Shown here piece by piece: positions 44,524 through 53,953 of a DNA stretch of 64,000 bases. Every line of letters starts with the position of its first letter. The stretch's first letter is position 1. Source of the stretch: Bradyrhizobium elkanii WSM2783. GTDB taxonomy: Bacteria > Pseudomonadota > Alphaproteobacteria > Rhizobiales > Xanthobacteraceae. The stretch is from assembly GCF_000472865.1 (NCBI RefSeq), contig NZ_AXAP01000002.1, positions 62,001-126,000 of the forward strand, read 5' to 3'. A model generated the notes under the pieces. That model ran no database searches. It was not told the DNA's origin and worked only from the letters and a program-made list of their open reading frames with translations. Made by a program: the position numbers and the translations under genes.

Positions 44524-44572
44524 CGACCGGGGTCTGCGGCGCGCAAGAAGATCAAGCCAGCCGACAATTCCA

Positions 44573-45463
44573 TCACTTGTGATCCAGCAGTGTTTCTTGG
44601 ATCATTATTTCGAGGCTGCTTGCTGTGACGCCGAGAAGTTGCTCGGTGTCGCTTGCGTCGACGACAAGTGGGTTATCGAACAAGTAGCGCATCTCCACGG
44701 CTTCGTGGAAACCGATGGCCTGCAATTCCTCCGTTGTGAGCTCGCGTAATTTAGGCGTCTCAAACTCGAGAGCTGCTGCGAATTTTTCGGTGAGTTCGCG
44801 GACTGACACATGCTGGCTTGGAACGTGAAACGCACGATTCCACTCTCCTGTATAGTGCGCCGCGGACACAAGTGTCTTTGCCGTGTCTTTGGTGAATGAC
44901 CAAGCGTGGATAGCATCCAGATTACCTGGAAATGAAACCGTCTCCTGCTTCAGAAGGGAGGGAAGGGCAAGTAGCGAAAAATAGGTAATAGCTCCGTTGC
45001 CCAGGTAATCGCTTGCACGGACTTCGATCGCGGGAACCTTCGATCTGGCCGCACGCTCCCACATAATGCCCCTCACTGTGCCTTTTCTGCTGGTCGGATT
45101 GAGCGGCGCCAATGGCGAAAGTGGGCTTGTGGCACTTTCGCCGTATCCATATAGGTTGCCGAGCACGACGATCTTGGCGCCAGTCTCCTCAGCGGCCTTG
45201 ACCGTGCCGTCCATGATTGGAAAGAAGTCAGTCGGCCATCTGTCATAGGCCGCCATGGCGCACATGAAGATCGCTTCAGCGCCCTTGCTGATCTCAGCCA
45301 GCTGAACGGCGTTGGTCGCATCTGCCGAAATGGTGCGTACCGCTCGCGCTTCGATCATGCCAGGATTTCTGCTCGTCAGGACTACGCTATGTCCCTCTTC
45401 TGCCAGAAGGCGAGCCGTTTCGCGTCCGACTGGGCCTGGTCCCACCACGACATAGTAACTCAT
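44573..45463 (-). CDS. NAD(P)-binding epimerase/reductase-like protein (atypical SDR)
   Basis: 296 aa from ATG 45463. GPGPVGRETARLL near the N-terminus is the Rossmann motif, with NPGMIEARAV after strand 2. The core keeps extended-SDR features (AIFMCAMAAYDRW, VVLGNLYGYGES). YxxxK is not clear; YGESATS stands near its place. Divergent from the AraC gene at 45578 with a 114-bp gap, so the AraC protein is the likely regulator. It converges with the quinone reductase (49 nt). Confidence 0.8.
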   Translation of the reverse strand: MSYYVVVGPGPVGRETARLLAEEGHSVVLTSRNPGMIEARAVRTISADATNAVQLAEISKGAEAIFMCAMAAYDRWPTDFFPIMDGTVKAAEETGAKIVVLGNLYGYGESATSPLSPLAPLNPTSRKGTVRGIMWERAARSKVPAIEVRASDYLGNGAITYFSLLALPSLLKQETVSFPGNLDAIHAWSFTKDTAKTLVSAAHYTGEWNRAFHVPSQHVSVRELTEKFAAALEFETPKLRELTTEELQAIGFHEAVEMRYLFDNPLVVDASDTEQLLGVTASSLEIMIQETLLDHK

Positions 45464-45577
45464 GTGCCGATCTTCATTTGCTGTTCGGAGTATTAGCTTT
45501 TTGGATTTCGAGCAGTTGAAAGTCGAGCACAATTGGCCAAATCTTGAGTACGTTCCGCCAAAGTTCGAGATTGCCAA

Positions 45578-46390
45578 ATGCATTTTCAGATCGGTTCGGC
45601 GCTGCCCCTCGAGGCCACGTTAAGGCTTGTTGAACCAGGCGCCTGCGTACTCCCCCCTATTGATGCCCACAGAATTGTCGTACACCTAAGCCGTGTCACC
45701 CGCACTTTTTGTCGAGAGACTGGATTTGCCGCTTTGCGGGAAATCGGCGACATCGATCTCATTCCCTCTGGAGACACCGGAGGCTTCGACGCAGAAACGG
45801 CTTATCAGTCCCTTGAAATCCGTCTCGCTCCGGTGGTGCTGGACCGTGTAAGGGCCGAGATCGGGCGAACCACAACCGCAAACGGATTTGAAAAACGCCA
45901 TATGCTTCGTCACGATCGGATCTTTAATCTGGCTCGATCTATCGAGCACGATCTTTCAGTGAAATCAGTAAGCGATCTCCTATATGCCGAGAGCATCGGG
46001 ATCGCGCTAGCAATTCAATTGCTCGGGCTGCGTGACGAGCCGCTCGACCCGCAGGCTCGTCTCTCGCCAATTCAGCTCAAGCGAGTGTTGACCTATATCG
46101 ATGAGAAACTGGATCAGCCCCTTACGCTCGAAATATTGAGCCGGGAGGCGGGCGTCAGTAATTCGCATCTGCGAACATGGTTCAAGGTCGCCATGGGATT
46201 GACGGTTCATCGCTACGTATTGCGGAGGAGGGTGGAACGAGCGCGTTTCCTTCTGCTGCAGGGAAAGTTGGGCCCAAGCGAGGTCGCGTTGGAGGTCGGC
46301 TTTGCCCACCAGTCACATATGGCGCGATGGATGCGTCGAGAGCTTGGTTGTAGTCCAGGGGACCTACGTCGAACGGCTATCAATCGATAG
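45578..46390 (+). CDS. AraC-family transcriptional regulator
   Basis: 270 aa. The C-terminal double helix-turn-helix is LTLEILSREAGVSNSHLRTWFK and SEVALEVGFAHQSHMARWMRR, closing CSPGDLRRTAINR. The N-terminal 160 residues form a cupin-like sensor (EIRLAPVVLDRVRAEIG). Divergent from the NAD-binding protein gene. The 236 bp after the stop hold no gene; they lead to the MBL-fold gene. Confidence 0.88.
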   Translation: MHFQIGSALPLEATLRLVEPGACVLPPIDAHRIVVHLSRVTRTFCRETGFAALREIGDIDLIPSGDTGGFDAETAYQSLEIRLAPVVLDRVRAEIGRTTTANGFEKRHMLRHDRIFNLARSIEHDLSVKSVSDLLYAESIGIALAIQLLGLRDEPLDPQARLSPIQLKRVLTYIDEKLDQPLTLEILSREAGVSNSHLRTWFKVAMGLTVHRYVLRRRVERARFLLLQGKLGPSEVALEVGFAHQSHMARWMRRELGCSPGDLRRTAINR

Positions 46391-46626
46391 TTTCGACTTT
46401 GCTCCGCGCCCGATTGTCGAGCCCGCGAGCCTCCAATTCAATTTGATCGGCCGTGATCGATAAGCAAGCCTTTCCCAGGCTTTGTAGACAGATCGATGTG
46501 TTTGCGGGATCGGAGCCTATATGCAGCAATTCAATTTTCTGAATTGATTTTGCCGATTTGAGTTTGCGCGGCTCAACTGTCACTAACTCCTCGACACCAG
46601 CTCCCAAGCTCTCGTGAGGAAGTTCC

Positions 46627-47505
46627 TTGACAAAAGTCGCGCAAGTCCAGGCGCCCGGCCTGAACAGAAGGCAAATTGGCGATTACACCGTAACCGCGGT
46701 TGTGGATGGTATCATTGATGTGCCGTTCGAACTGCTGACCGGGATCAAGCCGACCGAAGCTGAAGAAATGATACTGGCGGCAGGGCGTCCGCGCTCATCT
46801 GCAATGACGGTTTCGGCTTACATCATCGAAGGCGGCGGCAGGACGATTCTCATAGACGGAGGGGCCGGCGGTATCAACGGTTGGGGTGGGCGGCTCCAGG
46901 TTGCGCTCGCTGCTGCCAACATTGATCCGCGTCAAATTGATCACGTGTTTCTTACGCACGCGCATCCGGATCACGTCGGAGGCCTGGTTGGGGCGGCGCC
47001 GTCGGCCGTCCAATTTTCCAATGCAGAGCTCGTCCTCCACGAGGAGGAATACAAATTCTGGAGTGATGATGGCAATTTGAGCCGTGCGCCGGAGGCTGCG
47101 CAGCCATTTTTCCATCTCGCCAGAAGTGTCTTTGCCGCTTACGGAAATCGGCGGCGGACCGTCACTGCGGGTGATGTGATACCCGGTGTCGATCTCGTGC
47201 ATCTACCTGGCCACACGCCGGGACACAGCGGTTACAGAATAAGTTCAGGGGCGGAGACCCTTCTCATTTGGGGTGACATCGTTCATTACCCCAATATACA
47301 GGTTCAAAAGCCGGCAGTAACGATAGCCTTCGATGTGGACTCCGCCGCCGCCTCGACGACGCGCCGTGCGGTATTGGCTATGGCGGCCGCCGAGAATCCT
47401 CTTATTGCTGGCATGCACCTGAATTTCCCCGGCTTTGCCCGTGTGCGAGCATTGGGCGAGTCCTACGCCATCTTCGATGAACCGTGGAGCCCGAGCTTGA
47501 TCTAA
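46627..47505 (+). CDS. MBL-fold metallo-hydrolase
   Basis: 292 aa. The zinc motif THAHPDHVGG (HAHPDH = residues 111-116) is preceded by GGRTILIDGGAGG, with further ligand His in LPGHTPGHSGYR and Asp in LIWGDIVH. Start TTG 46627 follows GAGGAAG. No signal peptide. The family covers lactonases, glyoxalase II-like and arylsulfatase-like enzymes; this one is nearest to the quorum-quenching/lactonase-like group by length and motif, but substrate is not predictable. Confidence 0.87.
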   Translation: MTKVAQVQAPGLNRRQIGDYTVTAVVDGIIDVPFELLTGIKPTEAEEMILAAGRPRSSAMTVSAYIIEGGGRTILIDGGAGGINGWGGRLQVALAAANIDPRQIDHVFLTHAHPDHVGGLVGAAPSAVQFSNAELVLHEEEYKFWSDDGNLSRAPEAAQPFFHLARSVFAAYGNRRRTVTAGDVIPGVDLVHLPGHTPGHSGYRISSGAETLLIWGDIVHYPNIQVQKPAVTIAFDVDSAAASTTRRAVLAMAAAENPLIAGMHLNFPGFARVRALGESYAIFDEPWSPSLI

Positions 47506-47824
47506 CTGAGCCGCGCTTCGGTGCCGGGTATATCCTCTGCCTTCTTCGCGCGACCTGTAGTCGGTGCTTAGCGTTGGAGTCCAGAGTTGGCGGTCCCGGA
47601 CACGTCTCGACGGACTAGCAGTTGTCGGGATCGAGCAGGTCGTTGCGGGGCCGCTTTGTACGCCAGCTTGTTGACGACGCTGCTGCGGGGTCTTCAAAGT
47701 GAACGATAGAACGTGATTCCACTCGCATTCTGAGAATGGAGTGTGCGGCAAAGCAGCTACCTTTTCTGGTACACCGGGATGAGAAATCAGTCCGCGCAGA
47801 TCAGGCGACGTTTGCTCGGGGGAT
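47506..47824. other. Intergenic region without a gene
   Basis: About 320 bp between convergent genes (MBL hydrolase and LysR). No supported reading frame, tRNA or clear terminator stem with a T run was found. Confidence 0.5.
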
Positions 47825-48757
47825 TTACGGCAGAGATCGCGCAACGTCAGCAATTGCTCCCCGAAACCAGATAATGCCTGGGTCCATATGACTGGAGGCA
47901 TGCCACACCACAGAAATCTGAAAAGGCGCTACCTGAAACGGCAGCGGGCTCACTGCGAGACCGTGCGCTTTGGCTGCACTCCTCCCGAATAGCCGTGGAA
48001 CCGTCGCTATTGCCGCAACAGATTCGAGTAGCACTGGAAGAGCGTGAGCGTGCGGAGTGGATACTACGATCTTCCGGCTCAGTTTCTTCTGTTCGAGCGT
48101 ATCGTCGACCAGTCTGCAAGCTCGTTCCTTCAAATCGACCGCTACGTGTGGAAGCTCGAAGTAGGTTTCAAAGGTAATTGACGGAATTTTTTCGAGGAGA
48201 GCGAAGCTGTGCAGGCAAACATAGTTATCGTCGAACAAGACCTTGCGTTTGTGCAAAAGACCCCCATCCGGAACATTTCCGACGGCGACATCAATTTCAC
48301 CCCTATCCAACATGTCCGTTGCCTTCTGATGCTCGAGCGAATGAAGTTCCAGCCGCGCATGAGGTGCCGCCCCCAGGCAAAATCTTGCCAAGGGTGGGAC
48401 AAGTACACTTTCCAGATAGTCCGGAATGCCAAGCTTGAATACCCGGCTGGTCTCGGCAGGAGAGAAGGCGATCGCATTGAGCAGATCTCGATCGATATGG
48501 CGCAGTATCTCCGATGCAGTCTTGGCGATTGCGGCCCCGCGGGGTGTCGGAGACATGCCTGCGCCGTTTCGGACAAAAAGCTCGTCACCGAAAAGTTCGC
48601 GCAACCGGCCGAGTTGATGGCTGAGTGATGACTGGTTTATGCGGAGCTTGCCTGCTGCTTTCGTAACGCTACCGGAAGAGCTGATAGCATCCAGCGCGAC
48701 CAAAAGATTCAAGTCGATCTCAGCAAGCCGGGCATGATTGATTGTGGTTTCCTGCAT
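47825..48757 (-). CDS. LysR-family regulator
   Basis: 310 aa from ATG 48757 (MQETTINHARLAEIDLNLLVALDAI). The helix-turn-helix reads SVTKAAGKLRINQSSLSHQLGRLRELFGDELF. The effector domain starts about residue 90 (SRVFKLGIPDYLESVLVPPL), close to the NodD/NahR type. An in-frame TTG at 48775 would add six residues. Tandem with the next LysR gene (39 nt apart, same strand); target unknown, perhaps the convergent MBL gene. Confidence 0.88.
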   Translation of the reverse strand: MQETTINHARLAEIDLNLLVALDAISSSGSVTKAAGKLRINQSSLSHQLGRLRELFGDELFVRNGAGMSPTPRGAAIAKTASEILRHIDRDLLNAIAFSPAETSRVFKLGIPDYLESVLVPPLARFCLGAAPHARLELHSLEHQKATDMLDRGEIDVAVGNVPDGGLLHKRKVLFDDNYVCLHSFALLEKIPSITFETYFELPHVAVDLKERACRLVDDTLEQKKLSRKIVVSTPHAHALPVLLESVAAIATVPRLFGRSAAKAHGLAVSPLPFQVAPFQISVVWHASSHMDPGIIWFRGAIADVARSLP

Positions 48758-48796
48758 AGATATTTCCGCGGTCAAGACTTGCTTGGTAGGGGCAAT

Positions 48797-49684
48797 CTAG
48801 GAGCCGTATTGCCGAGCGCACTGAGATCCAAGAAACTCAACGCAGGCGCCCTTGTTCGAAACGAACGGCGAGTGCGCGATCGATACGATCATTCCAAGGT
48901 TTACACGTTGGGCGCGAACAATCTTCACCTTATCTTTGAATTCTGCGGTGATTTTGCCTCGCGGCAGAATGCCTATACCTGCTCCCTTGTGGATCAGCGA
49001 TACCTGAAGTTCGACGTCGTAGACCTCGGCCGCCAGGCGAAACTGACCTCCATCGCGCTCGATCAAAGTCTGCAGAGCGCGTCGCGCGCCGCATGATCTG
49101 TCCGGGAGCAGAACCCACGGAAATTGAGAAAGTTGCTTCAGATTCGAATGTCTCGGCAAGGGGAGATCTTTTGGAGCGACGATCACGATCTCCTCCTTAC
49201 CGACGACTTGTCCAACGGGAGTCGGAAGATCTGGGTCGTTGCCGGCGAACACCAAAATAGCCGCGTCGAGACGGCCGCCTTCGACTTGATCAACAAGCTC
49301 GGGGGTCCACCCGCTGGCCAATGACAGCTCGAGCCTCGGATAACGAAGGCGCAGTTGGTGCATGATTTCGGCCATACCCGCATCGGCAAGTGAATGTGAC
49401 ACCCCGATTCGAAAAGGACCGGAAGGATCGGCGTCCGCGGCCACGGTTTGCTTGAGGTCGTCAATCGAAGCGAGCACGGCGCGAGCGCGATTTAGAACCA
49501 CTAGCCCTGAGGCAGTTAGCGCTGGAGGCTTTACGCGTCGATCCAGGAGATCCGTCCGGAGCAAATGCTCGAGCCGCTGTATCTGCCGCGTTACGGCCGG
49601 TTGGGTGAGCCGAAGGCGTTCGGCGGATCGCTTAACCGATCCCGTGTCCGCCAGAAGAACAAAAGCTCTCATTTCGTCGAGCAT
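48797..49684 (-). CDS. LysR-family regulator (CbbR-like)
   Basis: 295 aa from ATG 49684 (MLDEMRAFVLLADTGSVKR). The helix-turn-helix reads SAERLRLTQPAVTRQIQRLEHLL. The effector domain (GPFRIGVSHSLADAGMAEIMHQL) ends with a short C-terminus. ATG 49699 is a possible start. Divergent from the MDR gene at 49795, 110 bp apart, so likely its regulator. Confidence 0.87.
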   Translation of the reverse strand: MLDEMRAFVLLADTGSVKRSAERLRLTQPAVTRQIQRLEHLLRTDLLDRRVKPPALTASGLVVLNRARAVLASIDDLKQTVAADADPSGPFRIGVSHSLADAGMAEIMHQLRLRYPRLELSLASGWTPELVDQVEGGRLDAAILVFAGNDPDLPTPVGQVVGKEEIVIVAPKDLPLPRHSNLKQLSQFPWVLLPDRSCGARRALQTLIERDGGQFRLAAEVYDVELQVSLIHKGAGIGILPRGKITAEFKDKVKIVRAQRVNLGMIVSIAHSPFVSNKGACVEFLGSQCARQYGS

Positions 49685-49794
49685 ATAAATTCTCGGCATT
49701 ATCATCGTACAGATTATGCATTTGCATACAGAAGGGGCACGGTCAATGTAGTCGCCTGTTGCGCTTTGTGCGCAGGCAGAACCGGGAGCGATCA

Positions 49795-50802
49795 ATGAAG
49801 GCAATTACCATCCAACGTCACGGCTTGCAGGGGTTGGCTCCAGTCGAGCGCGAATATCGCGCGCCTCTCCGACGCGAGGTCCGGTTGCGGATGCGCGCCG
49901 TCAGTTTGAACTATCGTGATCTGGAAATCGTCTCCGGGACGTTTGCAACAGCTTACAATTTGCCATTGATACCGATCTCGGACGGCGTCGGAGAGGTCGT
50001 CGAGGTCGGTCAGGACGTCGCGCGCTTCAAGCCCGGAGATCGTGTCTGCTCGGCTTTCTGGGGTGAATGGAACGACGGCGGCTTCAATATCGCGAAGGCG
50101 GGGAAGTCTTTGGGCGGTCCCGGAGATGGCTTGCTGCAAGAACAAGTCACACTGGACGAGCAGCGTTTGGTGAAGGTTCCCGACGCGTTATCGGACGGCG
50201 AGGCTGCCGCCTTTCCATGTGCCGGCTCCACCGCTTGGCAGGCGCTCGTTTCGTTCGGCCAGATCCGGCCGGGAGATGTAGTTGTCGTTCAAGGGACGGG
50301 AGGGGTCGCACTATTCGGCCTTCAAGTAGGATTGATGGTCGGTGCGAAGGTGATCGTTTTGTCGAGCAGCGACAAAAAGTTGGAGCGAGCAAAGGCTCTA
50401 GGTGCTTTTGCGGGAGTTGACTACCGCGGAACGCCAGCCTGGTCGGACGAGGTCCTTGAGTTGACGGCGGGGCAGGGGGCCGACCATATTCTCGAAACTG
50501 GCGGACCTAGCAGCTTTGCCCAATCGCTCAAGGCAGTCCGTTCCGGGGGACGAATTAGCGTGATTGGATATCTGGGAGGGGCGCAGGGCAGTATCAATCC
50601 GCTGGATATCTTTCGTAAGCAAGCTGCGGTCCAGGGCATTCCGGTCGGTTCTCGTTCGTCGCTTGAAAGCCTGCTGAACGCCATGGCCGCGAGTTCGAGG
50701 CGGCCCGTCCTCGACAGCACGTTCGACTGGAACGATGTTGTCCCTGCGCTCGAACGTCTGCATTCAGGTGATCATTTCGGAAAAATCGTCCTTACCTTTT
50801 GA
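49795..50802 (+). CDS. Zinc-free MDR alcohol dehydrogenase-like protein
   Basis: 335 aa. MKAITIQRHGLQGL, SLNYRDLEIVSG, and ISDGVGEVVEVGQDV replace the zinc-binding GHE motif of true alcohol dehydrogenases. Rossmann motif VVQGTGGVALFGLQVG lies at about 163-178, with SSSDKK after it. Probably an NAD(P)H-dependent enone or quinone reductase. ATG 49795 is used; the divergent LysR is the likely regulator. Confidence 0.88.
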   Translation: MKAITIQRHGLQGLAPVEREYRAPLRREVRLRMRAVSLNYRDLEIVSGTFATAYNLPLIPISDGVGEVVEVGQDVARFKPGDRVCSAFWGEWNDGGFNIAKAGKSLGGPGDGLLQEQVTLDEQRLVKVPDALSDGEAAAFPCAGSTAWQALVSFGQIRPGDVVVVQGTGGVALFGLQVGLMVGAKVIVLSSSDKKLERAKALGAFAGVDYRGTPAWSDEVLELTAGQGADHILETGGPSSFAQSLKAVRSGGRISVIGYLGGAQGSINPLDIFRKQAAVQGIPVGSRSSLESLLNAMAASSRRPVLDSTFDWNDVVPALERLHSGDHFGKIVLTF

Positions 50803-50881
50803 GCGCCGCCCACCAAATCTGGCAGGGCGGAGCCATATGTACCGCTGCCAATGGTCATATGGCGTCAAAAATACTTTCGAT

Positions 50882-50920
50882 CACCGATGAATTTTGCTCG
50901 CCACCCCGCTCCTCCGAGCG
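50882..50920 (+). repeat. Pre-SDR motif, copy A
   Basis: Begins CACCGATGAATTTTGC. It is a diverged relative of 51078-51116 and 53046-53084, all upstream of SDR genes. The 50803-51165 gap otherwise holds no gene. Confidence 0.4.
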
Positions 50921-51077
50921 GAGCAAATTTCACCAGAACCGAGAACATCAAGGTTTCGAATGTTCCTTAGCGGCGGCAAGCAGACCGGGGATGCTGCCGC
51001 TTGAGAGACTGCGCTCGCGATTGTTTGGTCGCCATCGCCCCTTCGCCCATGAAGCGGATCACAAAATAATCGTGCGG

Positions 51078-51116
51078 CACCGATGAGTTTTGCCTGCCAC
51101 TCCGGTCTTACGCACG
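51078..51116 (+). repeat. Pre-SDR motif, copy B
   Basis: Begins CACCGATGAGTTTTGCC and ends with a CCGGTCTTAC core also found in copy C. It sits 50 nt before the start of the SDR gene at 51166. Confidence 0.4.
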
Positions 51117-51165
51117 AGGTCGCTCGGGATCACGGGCGAACAAGAGAACGAGCAGGAACACAGAG

Positions 51166-51957
51166 ATGATGCTGAAGGACAAGGTTGCAGTGATCTACGG
51201 GGCTGGAGGCGCGGTTGGGGGCGCTGTCGCGCGCGCTTTTGCACGCGAAGGAGCCAAGCTATTTCTCACCGCCCGCAATCGCGCTTCGGTTGAAGCCGTC
51301 GCAAAGGAAATCGCTTTTGATGGCGTCGCGGTCCAAACGGCAGAAGTTGATGCTCTCGAGGAGGGGGCGATCAGCCGTCATCTCCAGTCGGTCATTGACG
51401 AGGCCGGTCGTATTGACATCTCTTTCAATGCCGTCGGGATCCCGAATACCAATTTGCAGGGGGTGCCTCTGGTCGATCTCGCGCTGGACCAGTTCTCGCG
51501 GCCAATCGTGACTTACACGGAAACGTACCTTTTGACCGCGCGGCAGGCTGCCCGCTGGATGGTTAAAAGAAAATCAGGTGTGATCATGACGGTCACCTCA
51601 ACCCCCTCGCGAACCGGCATTCCGATGATGGGCGGGGTCGGTCCGGCCATGGCCGCCGTAGAAGCGCTCACCCGGAACTTTTCTGCCGAACTTGCGCGCG
51701 ATGGCGTTCGAGTGGTTGGTCTTCGACCGCTCGGCATGCCGGACTCTGGTACGATTAGAGAAGTCTACGGCCTTCATGCCAAAGCATGGGGAATTTCCTG
51801 GGACCAGTTCCACGATTTGATCGCGAGCAGAACCCACACGCGTCGGCTGACGACCCTTGCTGAGATGGCAAACGCGGCTGCTTTCATCGCCTCCGATCAG
51901 GCGAGCGCGATGACTGGTACTATCGTTAACATGAGTCTGGGAGCCCTCGACGACTAG
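51166..51957 (+). CDS. SDR-fold protein lacking the catalytic Tyr/Lys
   Basis: 263 aa. Cofactor motif YGAGGAVGGAVARAF near the N-terminus and the Ser-bearing VTSTPSRTG are SDR-like, but where YxxxK is expected the sequence reads VGPAMAAVEAL: Tyr is Val and Lys is Met. Normal hydride transfer is therefore unlikely; it could bind cofactor or ligand as a sensor or use another mechanism. Start ATG 51166 after AGGAAC. Two SDR genes follow on the same strand. Confidence 0.8.
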   Translation: MMLKDKVAVIYGAGGAVGGAVARAFAREGAKLFLTARNRASVEAVAKEIAFDGVAVQTAEVDALEEGAISRHLQSVIDEAGRIDISFNAVGIPNTNLQGVPLVDLALDQFSRPIVTYTETYLLTARQAARWMVKRKSGVIMTVTSTPSRTGIPMMGGVGPAMAAVEALTRNFSAELARDGVRVVGLRPLGMPDSGTIREVYGLHAKAWGISWDQFHDLIASRTHTRRLTTLAEMANAAAFIASDQASAMTGTIVNMSLGALDD

Positions 51958-52100
51958 CGTCCTGCTTCGAATCTGCCAGCGTGGTCGTGCCGTTCGACCG
52001 CTCAATCCGGGCGGTCGGCGGACGATGGTTGATCTGTTCTCGACTGCGATTTGTCGTATCGCGCCCCTCCGAGCGGGGCACAGTTTACTGAGGGGTATCC

Positions 52101-52905
52101 ATGAAACTCACTGGTCGCACAATCCTCATCACCGGAGGTTCTGCCGGCATTGGTCTTGCGTTCGCGCTTAAGTTCGTCGAGCTCGGTAACCAGGTTATCG
52201 TGACGGGTCGGCGCAAGGCCGTGCTCGACCAAGTGAAGCTACAGTATCCGAAAATACAAACGATCCAGAGCGATGTCGCCGATCCAGCTCAGATTGCCTG
52301 CACTTGCTGCACGCGTGAAGGAGGATTTCCCGCAGCTTGACGTGCTAATGAACAACGCCGGTATTAGCCTTTATAAGAACCTCAAGGGCACAGCGGCCGA
52401 CATTGCTGGTTTGACGGTGGAGCTAAACGTCAACGCGGGTGGCGTGATCAGGATGACTTCCGCCTTCATCGACATGCTAAAGGCTAACAAAGGTACGCTC
52501 ATCAACGTGTCTTCTGCCTTGGCATTCGTGCCCTTGCCATGCTTGCCGATATATTGCGCGACCAAGGCGGCGATCCACTCGTACACCCAATCGCTTCGCT
52601 TCCAGTTGGAGGAGACTGGTGTGGAGGTCATCGAACTCATGCCTCCGGCGGTCAAGACCGAGATGACGGCTGACCTTCGGGAAGACGATGGCATCACCAT
52701 GATCACAACCGAACAGCTCGTGAAACAATCATTTGACGGGTTCAAAGCAGGCGTTCCCGAGATCCGGCCGGGGCAGTCGAAGCAGCTCGCATTCATGCGG
52801 CGGCTCGCGCCGAATTTTATCAACGGACAGCTCTGGAAGGCTTCCAGAAAACTGGTGCCTGCGGGAGTTAATGACTCCAAGCCAACGCGTCTATCTTACA
52901 CTTGA
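52101..52905 (+). pseudogene. DltE-like SDR, frameshifted
   Basis: ATG 52101 gives MKLTGRTILITGGSAGIGLAFALKF up to DVADPAQI near 52295; the frame then shifts and continues ALAARVKEDFPQLDVLMNNAGIS, INVSSALAF, YCATKAAIHSYTQ and FINGQLWKASRK, ending 52905. All SDR motifs, including Ser and YxxxK, are present across the two frames. A one-base insertion or two-base deletion explains it. Unless it is a sequencing error, the gene is dead. Homologues of this type (about 265 aa) are cytosolic reductases. Confidence 0.78.
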
Positions 52906-53045
52906 CGCATGCGTGGCCGCCGGCGGGTAATCTAAAGCGCGCCTGAGCCGAAGTTCTTCTGCGAGCTGTTTGGAAGGCTCCCAAAGGCGTGGTGGCTTGG
53001 AGATGCGTATCACTCAGTAGGCCCACCTGCGAAAAAAGATGACAC

Positions 53046-53084
53046 CACCGATGAATTTCGGTCGTCGAGCCGGTCTTACTTATC
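53046..53084 (+). repeat. Pre-SDR motif, copy C
   Basis: Begins CACCGATGAATTTCGG and shares the CCGGTCTTAC core with copy B. It lies about 40 nt before the SDR start at 53123. Confidence 0.4.
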
Positions 53085-53122
53085 GTCAGGCAGACATAAA
53101 CGCCCAACGCTAGGAGAGTAGC

Positions 53123-53872
53123 ATGCATGCATTGACGGGCAAGGACGTCGTGGTGATCGGAGGTAGCCGAGGCGTGGGGCGCCGTATCGTGGAGGCAGCT
53201 CACGGCAACGGCGCGCGCGTGCTTGCTGTTGCTCGGCAGGAGGAGCCCCTCAAGCAGTTGCAACAAGAACTGTCTGACGTCCAGATCATGTCGCTCGACG
53301 CAACGGGCGAGGATGCGCCCCGCAAAATATTCGACGTCCGCCAGCCGAGCGTCCTTGCCATTTGTGCCGGAGCTTTCCCGCCCGCCGCCCCACTCCATGA
53401 GCAGAGCTGGCAGGAGTTCGGGAGAAATTGGGAGGCTGATGTCCGGATAGCTTTTAACTTCTGTAAAGCAGCAATATTGCGCCCGTTGCCCTTAGGGACC
53501 AAGATCATTCTGGTGTCGAGCGGCGCTGCTCTCGCAGGATCCCCAAACTCGGGAGGATACGCTGGCGCCAAGCGAACGCAGATGTTTATCGCAAACTATG
53601 CACAGAAGGAATCGGACCGTCTCGGGCTTGAGTTGCGGTTCATATCGTTAGCGCCGCGCATCATGCCGGATACGGACTTAGGAAGGCATGCGATCGCTGG
53701 TTATTCTCGCTATCTCGGCATATCGCCCGCGGACTTCGTGCGGAGTATGGCCTCTCCGCCGACGTCATCGCACGTGGCGACCGCATTTATCGAGTTAGCC
53801 GCAAATCCTGGGCCTATCGAGGGAAATACGTTCATCGTGTCAGGCCGGGGGCTCGAAGAAGTGCCTCAATGA
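53123..53872 (+). CDS. Short-chain dehydrogenase/reductase
   Basis: 249 aa. Cofactor motif GGSRGVGRRIVEAA, AICAGAFPPAAPL in place of NNAG, catalytic Ser in LVSSGAALAG, and an intact YAGAK active site. Start ATG 53123 follows AGGAGAG. It is the last of three SDR genes in a row and is followed after 81 bp by the sigma-factor gene. Substrate unknown. Confidence 0.87.
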   Translation: MHALTGKDVVVIGGSRGVGRRIVEAAHGNGARVLAVARQEEPLKQLQQELSDVQIMSLDATGEDAPRKIFDVRQPSVLAICAGAFPPAAPLHEQSWQEFGRNWEADVRIAFNFCKAAILRPLPLGTKIILVSSGAALAGSPNSGGYAGAKRTQMFIANYAQKESDRLGLELRFISLAPRIMPDTDLGRHAIAGYSRYLGISPADFVRSMASPPTSSHVATAFIELAANPGPIEGNTFIVSGRGLEEVPQ

Positions 53873-53953
53873 CCCCGGCTGGCGCTCGATATCAGCGTTC
53901 ATTGCGCAGGCACAGTCTTCGAAGAGTGTATTCTGGCTGTCAGGACTTGAAGG

